This document shows positions 27,247 to 34,851 of a stretch of 64,000 nt of DNA, in pieces. Source of the stretch: DASPKX01 sp035627835 (GTDB lineage Bacteria; Verrucomicrobiota; Verrucomicrobiia; Limisphaerales; SXQI01). The DNA lies in assembly GCA_035627835.1 (NCBI GenBank), contig DASPKX010000006.1, forward strand, positions 26,704 to 90,703. Reading direction: 5' to 3'. The notes below the pieces were generated by a model that was not told the origin of the DNA, did not search any database, and was given only the letters and a program-made list of their open reading frames with translations. A program made the translations under genes and the position numbers. The stretch's first letter is position 1, and the number at the start of each line of letters is the position of its first letter.

Positions 27247-27293
27247 TCGGAGATTAGGAAAAGGATTCGTGGCTCGCGAGCAAGCGCAAACGC

Positions 27294-28106
27294 TCAGCCC
27301 AGGTTGATGGTCCCCTCAAAAACAAAGTCCGCTGGCCCGGTCAGCGTCACATCGCTGAAGCTCCCGCTCTCTTCGCGCCAACCCACTTCCAGCAGATCAC
27401 CGCCCTGCACGCGCACCTGCACAGGCGATTTCCACCCGTTAAGCCGCGCGGAGATCAGCGAAGCCGCTGTAACCCCGGTCCCGCATGCGAGCGTCTCCCC
27501 TTCTACTCCGCGCTCATACGTCCGCACCCGAATCGAGTTCGGTCCCAGGATCTGCACAAAATTCACATTCGTCCCCTTCGGCGCAAAATCGGCGTGATAA
27601 CGAATCTCCGCCCCCAGCCCCTGCACCATCGCCTTGTCCGCATCCGGCACAAACAACACCGCGTGCGGCACTCCCGTGTTCAGCGAATGAATGCTCTCCG
27701 CCCCCTGCTTCAGGGCAATCTTCGCATCCAGCTTCAAGTCACGCGGCGCCGTCAAATTCACTTGCACCCGCTCCCCATTGAAAATTCCGGTGATCACCCC
27801 CGCGCCCGTTTCAAACGTCGTTCGCTCCTTTGCGCCCGTCTGCCGTTGTATGAACCGCGCGAAGCACCGCGCCCCATTCCCGCACATATCGGCCATGCTC
27901 CCGTCACTGTTATAGAAATCCCAGGCCCATTCCGCCTTCCCCGCTTTTGCAGGCACAAGCAGCAACAACCCATCCGCGCCAATGCCGAGCTGGCGATGGC
28001 ACAGACGCGCCGCTTCCTTGGGCCCAATGGCGACCTTCCCCTCACGATTATCGATGAGGATAAAATCATTCCCCGCCCCGTTCATCTTGGTGAAATGCAC
28101 CATCAT
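27294..28106 (-). CDS. dapF: Diaminopimelate epimerase
   Basis: DapF interconverts LL- and meso-diaminopimelate with two cysteines, seen here in DMCGNGARCFARF and TLACGTGVTAAS. The start FTKMNGAGNDF is the family N-terminus; I chose the ATG at 28106 (ATGATGGTGC), while a GTG at 28145 adds 13 unrelated residues. It heads a four-gene operon. Together with DapA and DapB it indicates that the cell makes meso-DAP. Confidence 0.96.
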   Translation of the reverse strand: MMVHFTKMNGAGNDFILIDNREGKVAIGPKEAARLCHRQLGIGADGLLLLVPAKAGKAEWAWDFYNSDGSMADMCGNGARCFARFIQRQTGAKERTTFETGAGVITGIFNGERVQVNLTAPRDLKLDAKIALKQGAESIHSLNTGVPHAVLFVPDADKAMVQGLGAEIRYHADFAPKGTNVNFVQILGPNSIRVRTYERGVEGETLACGTGVTAASLISARLNGWKSPVQVRVQGGDLLEVGWREESGSFSDVTLTGPADFVFEGTINLG

Positions 28107-28244
28107 GGCGGCGGGAAAGTACAGCTCAGAGCCCCTTCCACGCAAATCGATTCAGAGTTCTGGCAAATGAAAGCGCTTTTCCGGTTGAAATTGATTCTGC
28201 CGCCCATATGCTTTTAAGACGCTCTGGCGCAAGCCATGGCGTGT

Positions 28245-28321
28245 CGGGGCGTAGCGTAGCTTGGTAGCGCGTCTGAATGGGGTTCAGAAGGTCGTGAGTT
28301 CAAATCTCACCGCCCCGACCA
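28245..28321 (+). tRNA. tRNA-Pro (GGG)
   Basis: A full cloverleaf: acceptor CGGGGCG pairs with CGCCCCG, D-arm with AGCTTGGTAGC, anticodon stem TCTGA/TCAGA around the loop ATGGGGT (anticodon GGG), T-arm GTGAG-TTCAAAT-CTCAC, discriminator A and an encoded CCA. The G35-G36 anticodon and G37 fit proline. Confidence 0.96.
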
Positions 28322-28398
28322 TCCCTCTCTCCTCTTCATACTCGTTTTTCCCCGTTGTTGAGCGCTACAACTTCGTGTGCTTCTCCCATGTGCGTTAA

Positions 28399-28470
28399 GC
28401 GCCGTTAGGCGCGACATATTTGTAGTAATCACGCTACGAAAACCGCTGAGCTCCGGTAGGAGCGACAACA
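28399..28470. repeat. REP-like palindromes after tRNA-Pro
   Basis: Two hairpin units: GCGCCGTTAGGCGC followed by GACATATTTGTAGTA, and GAGCTCCGGTAGGAGC followed by GACA. Both are related to the REP units that flank the transposase remnant at 61224-61672. Likely one dispersed family. Confidence 0.7.
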
Positions 28471-28525
28471 ATGCTTCTACACCAATCAATGCAGCGATCC
28501 CGCCCGTAGTTAAACCCCACTTGCT

Positions 28526-29779
28526 TTAAATCTTCGGCTCCATTGATGCTTCCGCCGCATCTCCCCTCACCGGCGGAAACTCCCCTTCCCATCTCCCCAC
28601 CACTGCTGTCGCCAGGCAATTCCCCACCAGATTCACCGTCGTCCGCGCCATATCCATCAGTTCATCCACACCCATGATGATCACCACCCCTTCCAGCGGC
28701 AGCCCAAACGAAGCCAAAGTTCCCGCCAGCACCACCTGCGACGCCCGCGGCACCCCCGCCATCCCTTTGCTCGTCAGCATCAAAGTCAGCATGATCGCCA
28801 ATTGCTGACCCAAACTCAGATCCACTCCCGCAGCCTGGCTCACAAAAATCGACGCCACCGCGAGGTGCAGCGTGGAACCATCCAGATTGAACGAATACCC
28901 CAGCGGCATCACAAACGACACAATCCGCTTCGGAACTCCCAACTCCTGCATCTTCTCAATCGCCTGGGGCATCGCTGCGTCCGAGGAAGTCGTGCTAAAC
29001 GCCAGCACGATCGGCGCGCGCAGCGCCTTCAGGAACGTGCCCACCGGCATTCGCGCCCAAATCGCCGCAGGCCAAAGCACCACAACACAGAAAACAATAA
29101 GCCCGATATAAAGCGTCAGCACCAGCTTTCCCAGATTCACAAGGATCCCCAACCCGCTATCCCCAACTGTGTAGGCCATCGCCGCCCCAATACCAAACGG
29201 CGCAAACAACATCACGATCCCGACGAACTTGAACATGATCTCGGTGACCCCTTCAAAAAAACGGAGCACAACTTTCTTGCCCGGCCCGCGCGCCTGCGTC
29301 ATGGAGACCCCAAACAAAATCGCGAACACCACCACCTGCAAAACATCATTCGCTGCCGCTGCCGCGAAAAAACTCTGTGGCGCCAAATGCTCAATGATGC
29401 CCGAGAACGTCACCTTCTGCGCCACCGGCTTGTCCACATTTGGATCTGGAGCAGGCAGCTGCACACCCTTTCCAGGCTCCATCACATTGACAGCTGCAAG
29501 CCCGATTACCAGCGCCAGCGTCGTGACAATCTCGAAGTAAATAATCGATTTGAGAGCCAGCCGCCCCACGCTCTTTAAATCATCCCCATGCCCGGCGATG
29601 CCCACCACCAGCGTTGAAAAGATCAGCGGCACCAGCAGGCATTTAATAAGCCGCAGGAACACATTCGAGATGACCCGCAGATCCTGCGACCCTTCCGGGA
29701 ACAAAACCCCAATGAAAATCCCGACAACCATCGAAATGATGATCCATCGCGTCAGACCCACCCGCCGAATAAAATTCAT
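28526..29779 (-). CDS. Dicarboxylate/amino acid:cation symporter (GltP/DctA family)
   Basis: A 417-residue DAACS-family secondary transporter. About eight helices plus re-entrant hairpins are evident. Signatures: FSTTSSDAAMPQAIEKM (serine-rich hairpin), GYSFNLDGSTLHLA, LTSKGMAGVPRAS and the helix-8 motif DELMDMARTTVNLVGN. Substrate (glutamate, aspartate or C4-dicarboxylates) cannot be told apart from sequence. It stands alone, with REP-like repeats downstream. Confidence 0.94.
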   Translation of the reverse strand: MNFIRRVGLTRWIIISMVVGIFIGVLFPEGSQDLRVISNVFLRLIKCLLVPLIFSTLVVGIAGHGDDLKSVGRLALKSIIYFEIVTTLALVIGLAAVNVMEPGKGVQLPAPDPNVDKPVAQKVTFSGIIEHLAPQSFFAAAAANDVLQVVVFAILFGVSMTQARGPGKKVVLRFFEGVTEIMFKFVGIVMLFAPFGIGAAMAYTVGDSGLGILVNLGKLVLTLYIGLIVFCVVVLWPAAIWARMPVGTFLKALRAPIVLAFSTTSSDAAMPQAIEKMQELGVPKRIVSFVMPLGYSFNLDGSTLHLAVASIFVSQAAGVDLSLGQQLAIMLTLMLTSKGMAGVPRASQVVLAGTLASFGLPLEGVVIIMGVDELMDMARTTVNLVGNCLATAVVGRWEGEFPPVRGDAAEASMEPKI

Positions 29780-29879
29780 AACGTCAGAGCACGGCTAAAT
29801 CGGCGGTAAATACGCTCATGCTTCCGGCTCCGCGTCAAACCCTGCTGCAGGCCCCACACTCGCCGCTACGTCGTGCGGT

Positions 29880-29903
29880 TGTAGCCTCAACCTTTAGGTT
29901 GAG
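29880..29903. repeat. Palindromic repeat, copy 1
   Basis: CTCAACC-TTTA-GGTTGAG preceded by TGTAGC. The same 24 bases occur inverted at 42248-42271, again beside a three-hairpin repeat. Related half-sites lie near 29943 and 30130. Confidence 0.7.
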
Positions 29904-30210
29904 CCTTATCCGGATCACTCATCCAGCGCGTTCAGCAGGAGCAGCTCAACCTGTATCCTCAACTTTAGAAGCCGGCTCATAAATAACCAGCAAGTGGATT
30001 GCGAGGGATTTTGGCCGGAGGCGAGGCGCGACGAAGGAGCATATCCGCATGGATCTGCGACTGAGGAGCAACGAAGCATCCGGCCGAAAGACCCGCAAGA
30101 CGCTGCTTGGGTATTTGTGAGACGGCATCTAGGTTGAGCCTCAACTCGATTCAGCGCCCCATGGAGAGACCATACAGGCACGAGTACCCGCTCCCAAACC
30201 CTGCGCCCGC

Positions 30211-30311
30211 CTTGGCCTCGTAGAGGCCAAGCATGCTAGCCCACAGGCAAGCGCCAGCGCAGCAGCCTGTGGGTTACACAGCAATCATCCCAGCCTTCGT
30301 GGAAGGCGAAC
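30211..30311 (+). repeat. Three-hairpin repeat, copy 1
   Basis: Three successive palindromes: GCCTCGTAGAGGC, then CCCACAGGC pairing with GCCTGTGGG around a GC-rich loop, then CCTTCGTGGAAGG. Compared with copy 2 the loop has three extra bases. No coding sequence. Confidence 0.8.
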
Positions 30312-30366
30312 AACGCAACCCTCCGCCCTCTCTGGCCTCAACCATTGCGTTGCCGCCCTGCTCAAC

Positions 30367-30756
30367 TCACGCCTCCGCGCTCATTGGCGCCCCTGAAGCC
30401 AGCTCCCGCACATGCCGCACAAGCTCCCGCAACGTGAACGGCTTCGTCAGAAATCCGCTCGCCCCCGCGTTTTCGGCGATCTCGCGAATCTGCGGTGTCG
30501 CGCACGCTGTCAGCATCAAGATCGGAGTGCTCGCCGTCGCTGGGTTTCGGCGAAACATCTCGCACAAAGAAAGCCCATCAAGATCTGGCAGAAGAACATC
30601 TAGAATGATCACATCGGGCCGCACCTTCGCGGCCATCTTCCAGCCCAACTCCCCTTCACCTGCCCCCACTGCATCGAACTCGTGCTTATTCAGCGTGGAG
30701 GTCACCACTCCCAAAATGTCCGGCTCATCTTCCACAACAAGGACTCGAGGTTTCAT
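30367..30756 (-). CDS. Single-domain response regulator
   Basis: A receiver domain with no output domain. It has the acidic pocket VVEDEPD, the phosphoacceptor in VIILDVLLPDLDG, the switch Thr in LMLTA and the Lys in FLTKPF. Start set at the ATG at 30756 (129 residues); a GTG at 30798 adds 14 unconserved residues. It may accept phosphate from a hybrid kinase and could serve as the missing output of a kinase elsewhere. Both flanks contain the three-hairpin repeat. Confidence 0.92.
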   Translation of the reverse strand: MKPRVLVVEDEPDILGVVTSTLNKHEFDAVGAGEGELGWKMAAKVRPDVIILDVLLPDLDGLSLCEMFRRNPATASTPILMLTACATPQIREIAENAGASGFLTKPFTLRELVRHVRELASGAPMSAEA

Positions 30757-30836
30757 CGCGCTGAAACCTGCCATAGGCGTGTCAACGTTGCGTGACACTC
30801 AAGGAACGTCCCCGTGACATTTCCAACGCTATTCGT

Positions 30837-30936
30837 CTTGGCCTCGTAGATGCCAAACATACTAGTCCACAGGCAAGCGCCAGCGCAGCCTGTGGGTTAC
30901 ACAGCAAATCATCCCCAGCCTTCGTAGAAGGCGAAC
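30837..30936 (+). repeat. Three-hairpin repeat, copy 2
   Basis: Same orientation as copy 1: GCCTCGTAGATGCC, the CCACAGGC/GCCTGTGG stem and GCCTTCGTAGAAGGC. Copies 1 and 2 bracket the response regulator gene as direct repeats about 630 bases apart. Confidence 0.8.
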
Positions 30937-31139
30937 ACGGTGACCATCACATCCACCCACGACCAATTCAACTAGCCGCCCCACCTGGAACTTCCCAATG
31001 ACACTCCCCCAGCCGTGCTGTCGAATGCACGCATGCCCTCCCCCAAGACCCAGGTTCCTCGCTTGGCTTGCGATAGCCCTCTTTGGAATAGCGCTTTGGT
31101 CGGCCTCATCGACGCCCCATTCGCCACCCCTCCTGCCCT

Positions 31140-31328
31140 CCGTCTCAATGTTCCGTCCTTCCCTTTCCTGCGCCGCAGGCGCCTTCGTGAAGACTTCGTG
31201 CTCTTCATGGCCTTCTTCGTTAAATTTTTCTTCCTCCCTCCTCCGCCCTTCTGCGCCTCCGCGGGAAATCCTCCTTCTTCCTTCCCTCCTCTTCGTCTTA
31301 ATCTGCGAAATCTGTGCAATCTGCGGAC
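31140..31328. repeat. Degenerate short-period repeat
   Basis: A pyrimidine-rich tract with repeated CTTCGTG/CTTCTTCGT units and, at 31297-31328, AATCTGCG-type octamers. The same octamers end the element at 49684-49919 and appear at the right window edge. A frame on the minus strand through it (30862-31581) is not a gene. Confidence 0.6.
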
Positions 31329-31492
31329 GTCCTTTTCCCACCCTTCCTAAAAATTTCCAAGTTCCCGAGGGGGGTCCGACACTGTACGTCGGCCCCCCTC
31401 TTCTAAGATCACGCCATGACAGTGAACCTTGGAGCGCAGGGCCAACACCCAACTCACCGCCGAAAGATCCGTAAAAGGTCACCGTGTCCGAG

Positions 31493-31595
31493 CACGCTTT
31501 GCGCACGCTCCACACGCTCTTGTGCACAGTCCCTGTGCACAGTCTGTACACACTAATTCCCCAGCAAAACACGCTAAACACGCTCTGCGCACGCT
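31493..31595. repeat. Symmetric CACGCT array
   Basis: CACGCT occurs six times, at 31493, 31504, 31513, 31570, 31579 and 31590: two triplets with spacings of 11 and 9 and then 9 and 11. Between them TGTGCACAGT occurs twice (31521, 31534). It lies about 125 bases before the HAD gene and could be an operator array. Confidence 0.6.
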
Positions 31596-31720
31596 ATTTT
31601 TCAGAAGGGGGGGCTATCCGTGCACAAAAATAGCCAACACAACGTGCCCAAGACCCCTTTCATTCTCGACACCTGCCCCTCATTCAAGATGCTTTCCAAA
31701 AATAACCACACACCTAGCCA

Positions 31721-32569
31721 TTGAACACCACCTCTAACGCATCTCGGTTCAAGGGACTCGTGGAATTCGCGCCTACCTTCCGCCCGCGCAAAGAGATTTC
31801 ACACATCATCTTCGACTTTGACGGCACGCTCTCTCTCGTCCGCGGCGGCTGGACCGAAGTGATGCTCCAGGTCTGCCTGGATCATCTGCCCCCTCGCACA
31901 GACGATGACGCCACGCATGTTCGCGAAATGTTGCTCGACGACATCCTCAGCCTGAATGGCCGCCCCACCATCTTCCAAATGATCCGTTTCACCGAGCGTG
32001 TGGCCGAGCGGGGCGTCACCCCTCGCGATGCGGAGTGGTACAAAAACGAATACCTCGCGCGCCTCGAACAACTCATCTCCACACGCAAAAAACGACTTGC
32101 CAACAAAGAGTCCCGCAGCCTGCTTGAAGTCCGTGGCGCTCACGCGTTTCTCACCCATCTGCAGAACGAAGGGTACCGCCTCATCATGGCCAGCGGCACA
32201 GATGAACGTTTTGTCCGCGAAGAATCCGCCCTGCTCGGCTTGGATAAATTCTTTGGCAACCACATCTACGCGGCGCCCACAGGACGCGAAAAAGAATTCT
32301 CCAAACGCGCCGTCATCGCGCACGTCATGCAATCCCAAAACATCGCGGCAGAGCGATTGCTCGGATTCGGAGACGGCCACGTCGAGACAGAGAACATCAC
32401 TGAATTCGGCGGGCTCGCCGTCGCTGTCGCCAGCGACGAGCAAAACCCTGGCTCCGCCAAAATCGATCCCTGGAAGCGCCAGCGGCTTCTCGGCGTCGGC
32501 GCTCAAATCGTCATTCCCGACTACGCCGATGGGCCCGCATTGATGGACGTGATCCTCGGAAAGGCCTGA
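31721..32569 (+). CDS. HAD-superfamily phosphatase
   Basis: A 282-residue HAD hydrolase: motif I FDFDGT (31-36), a helical cap at about 40-130, motif II MASGT, a Lys in the middle (GREKEFSK) and motif IV GFGDGHVETEN. Substrate unknown, probably a small phosphorylated sugar. The start is a TTG at 31721 or a GTG at 31760; no ATG is in frame near. It is one base from the next gene and heads a three-gene operon with an unknown protein and a sugar kinase. Confidence 0.85.
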   Translation: MNTTSNASRFKGLVEFAPTFRPRKEISHIIFDFDGTLSLVRGGWTEVMLQVCLDHLPPRTDDDATHVREMLLDDILSLNGRPTIFQMIRFTERVAERGVTPRDAEWYKNEYLARLEQLISTRKKRLANKESRSLLEVRGAHAFLTHLQNEGYRLIMASGTDERFVREESALLGLDKFFGNHIYAAPTGREKEFSKRAVIAHVMQSQNIAAERLLGFGDGHVETENITEFGGLAVAVASDEQNPGSAKIDPWKRQRLLGVGAQIVIPDYADGPALMDVILGKA

Positions 32570-32570
32570 A

Positions 32571-33680
32571 ATGCCACAGCTCGACCTCACCAAACTTAAA
32601 GTCCTCCCCCTGTCGCAGCGCCGCAGCCTCACCACTGTGGACGAAGTTCTGAAGTCCCCCGAAAATCCGCCCGCACCGCTGCCAGCCACCACGCAGGACA
32701 CCATCGACGAAGCCGCGGCCCGCATCATTGAAGCGCGCAAGAACGACCGCGCTGTGATCCTCATGTACGGCGCGCACCTCCTCCGCAATGGCGCCTCCCT
32801 GACGCTTGCTCAAATGATGCGCCGCGAATGGCTCACGCATTTAGCCACAAATGGCGCGGGGACCATCCACGATTGGGAATATTCCTGGTTTGGAAAATCG
32901 ACCGAAAGTGTCGAGCAAAATGTCGCTGCGGGCACCTTTGGATCATGGGAAGAAACTGGCCGTTACATTCACACCGCCCTGCACGCAGGGGCTGTTGAAG
33001 GCCTCGGCTACGGTGAATCCCTCGGAAAGTTCATTGCCGAAAATGGCGCGAAACTCCCGGCTCAATCTGAGCTTCGCTCCCGCATCACCACCAATCCCGA
33101 TCATCCATTCGCTGGCGCCTGGGCAGACCTCCTTTGCGCCCAATCACGCGGAGACTTGCCCGAAGGCCGTGTGGAGCTGGAGCATCGCTGGAAACAAGCC
33201 TCCATTCTCGCCCAGGCCTATCTGCACAAAATCCCACTGACCGTCCATCCTGGCATCGGGTACGACATCATCTCCAACCACCCGCTCTTTCATGGAGGTG
33301 TGATCGGCCGCACCGCAGCCACAGATTTCCGCAAGTTCTGCGGCTCAGTTGAGAACCTCGACGGCGGGGTCGTTCTCTCGGTCGGTTCCGCAATCATGGC
33401 TCCGCAGGTTTTCGAGAAGAGCCTTAGTTGCGTCCACAATCTCCGCTTCCAGGCCGGCCGCCCATCCGTCAGTGGCCACACTATTTACGTTGTGGATCTT
33501 CAAGACGGCGGCGGCTGGAACTGGCGCCATGGCGAGCCGCCAAAAACCAACCCCGCTTACTATCTGCGCTTCTGCAAAAGCTTCTCCCGCATGGGCGGCG
33601 AAATGCAGTATTTGCAGTGCGACAACTTCACGTTCATCCACAGTCTGTGGCACGCGCTGCAGCGCACCACCGCACCATGA
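32571..33680 (+). CDS. Conserved-looking protein of unknown function
   Basis: A 369-residue soluble protein that I cannot place. It has ordered, motif-like stretches: YGAHLLRNGAS (66-76), LATNGAGTIHDWE (91-103), GTFGSWEETGRYIHTAL (121-137), GLGYGESLGKFI (144-155), VHPGIGYDIISNHP (225-238) and LDGGVVLSVGSAIMAPQVFEK (263-283). Gly-rich turns suggest a Rossmann-like NAD or sugar-nucleotide fold; a remote link to deoxyhypusine synthase-like proteins is conceivable but not supported by a clear motif. It sits between a phosphatase and a PfkB kinase, with 1 base and a 4-base overlap, so it probably acts in the same small-molecule pathway. Confidence 0.85.
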   Translation: MPQLDLTKLKVLPLSQRRSLTTVDEVLKSPENPPAPLPATTQDTIDEAAARIIEARKNDRAVILMYGAHLLRNGASLTLAQMMRREWLTHLATNGAGTIHDWEYSWFGKSTESVEQNVAAGTFGSWEETGRYIHTALHAGAVEGLGYGESLGKFIAENGAKLPAQSELRSRITTNPDHPFAGAWADLLCAQSRGDLPEGRVELEHRWKQASILAQAYLHKIPLTVHPGIGYDIISNHPLFHGGVIGRTAATDFRKFCGSVENLDGGVVLSVGSAIMAPQVFEKSLSCVHNLRFQAGRPSVSGHTIYVVDLQDGGGWNWRHGEPPKTNPAYYLRFCKSFSRMGGEMQYLQCDNFTFIHSLWHALQRTTAP

Positions 33681-34723
33681 TCACTCTCGAGCGCTTTCAA
33701 CAACTCGCCGCCTCCTACCCGCGCCTCAAGATCGCGTTGATCGGCGATTTCTGCCTCGACCGGTATCTGGAAATCGATCCAAGCCGCAGTGAAACCTCCA
33801 TCGAGACCGGCCTCGAAGTTTACAACATCACACGCGTGCGCAGCCACCCTGGTGGCGCAGGCACCATTCTCAACAACCTCGTCGCCCTGGGTGTTGGCCA
33901 TATCTTTTGCGTTGGCTTCTGCGGTGAAGATGGCGAAGGCTTCGAACTCCGCCGCGCTCTCGCGCAACTCCGCGGTGTTGACCTGTCGCACTTTGTCACC
34001 ACCAGCCAGCGCCAAACCTTCACCTACACCAAGCCCCTCGTCATCACCCCTGGCAAAGCTCCCCGCGAACTGAACCGTCTCGACATCAAAAATTGGTGCG
34101 AAACTCCTGTTCAGATCGCCGAACAATTAGCCAAATCAGCCACCGCCCTTTTCCAGCAAGTCGATGCTGTCATCCTCCTCGACCAGGTGGACATCGCTAA
34201 CACCGGCGTCGTCACCTCCACCCTGCTCGACGCCCTCGCCCCACTAGCCGCTGCGGATCCTTCCAAGCTCGTGATCGCCGACAGCCGCCGCAGCCTGAAA
34301 GACTTCCCTGCCCTCTGCTTAAAGATGAATCGCGCTGAGCTGGCCCTCCTGAGCAACCTGCCATCCTCCGTCACCGTCCCTGAAGCTGCAGCCCAGGCCA
34401 AGGCTCTGGCCGGGAAAGCCGGCCGAAACGTGTTCGTCACCCTCTCAGAACACGGGATCATCGCCGCCGCCCCCTCAGGCCAGGTCGTCCACGCGCCAGC
34501 CCTGCCCACCCGCGGCGAAATTGATATCGTTGGAGCTGGTGACAGCGTCACTGCCAACCTCACAGCCGCGTTGGCCGCGGGAGCCACGCTTTCCGAGGCC
34601 CTCACCATCGCTATGAGCGCCTCCTCCATAGTGATCCATCAGCTTGGCTGCACTGGAACAGCGACGCCCGCGCAAATTGCTGACATTTTGCCGTTTGCCG
34701 CTTCACCCCAGCCGCCCGGCTGA
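33677..34723 (+). CDS. PfkB-family sugar kinase, RfaE-like
   Basis: A 348-residue carbohydrate kinase. GDFCLDRYLEIDP near the start, PGGAGTILNNLVALG and GFCGEDGEGFELRRAL in the lid region, and the active-site IVGAGDSVTANLTAAL with catalytic Asp follow the RfaE/ribokinase pattern. It begins in an ATGA overlap with the unknown gene. A second, more canonical RfaE1 is at 55900-56913, so this one probably phosphorylates a different sugar. Confidence 0.88.
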   Translation: MITLERFQQLAASYPRLKIALIGDFCLDRYLEIDPSRSETSIETGLEVYNITRVRSHPGGAGTILNNLVALGVGHIFCVGFCGEDGEGFELRRALAQLRGVDLSHFVTTSQRQTFTYTKPLVITPGKAPRELNRLDIKNWCETPVQIAEQLAKSATALFQQVDAVILLDQVDIANTGVVTSTLLDALAPLAAADPSKLVIADSRRSLKDFPALCLKMNRAELALLSNLPSSVTVPEAAAQAKALAGKAGRNVFVTLSEHGIIAAAPSGQVVHAPALPTRGEIDIVGAGDSVTANLTAALAAGATLSEALTIAMSASSIVIHQLGCTGTATPAQIADILPFAASPQPPG

Positions 34724-34851
34724 CCAAGCCCCGGCCAATCAACGGAGTCCCTGACAGGGCTACTTGGGGGTCGCATTCAGTTGCGTCCCGATTTCTGCAA
34801 CCCAGGTGGGAGCTTAGCTTCTAAACCCTGTTGAGAGCGTCTCTTTGGGAA

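Larger units (their letters stand above)
29780..30366. other. Repeat-rich intergenic region
   Basis: No credible gene is seen in this stretch. It carries a perfect palindrome near 29880, a GC-rich segment around 30000-30110 that pairs GGCCGGA with TCCGGCC, and one copy of the three-hairpin repeat at 30211-30311. Confidence 0.6.

Noticed and set aside
28802..29578. Plus-strand frame of 258 codons
   Set aside because: It is antisense to the symporter and Arg/His-rich, a typical shadow in GC-rich DNA.
30862..31581. Minus-strand frame of 239 codons
   Set aside because: It runs through short-period repeat units (Arg/Glu/Gly-rich, no domain), and such frames are typical artefacts of these repeats.
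31493..31595. CRISPR-like array
   Set aside because: Units are only 6-10 bases and irregularly spaced; there are no long direct repeats with spacers, and no cas gene is present.
33428..33676. Extended start of the PfkB kinase
   Set aside because: This stretch is the end of the preceding gene in another frame; the ATG at 33677 overlaps its stop.
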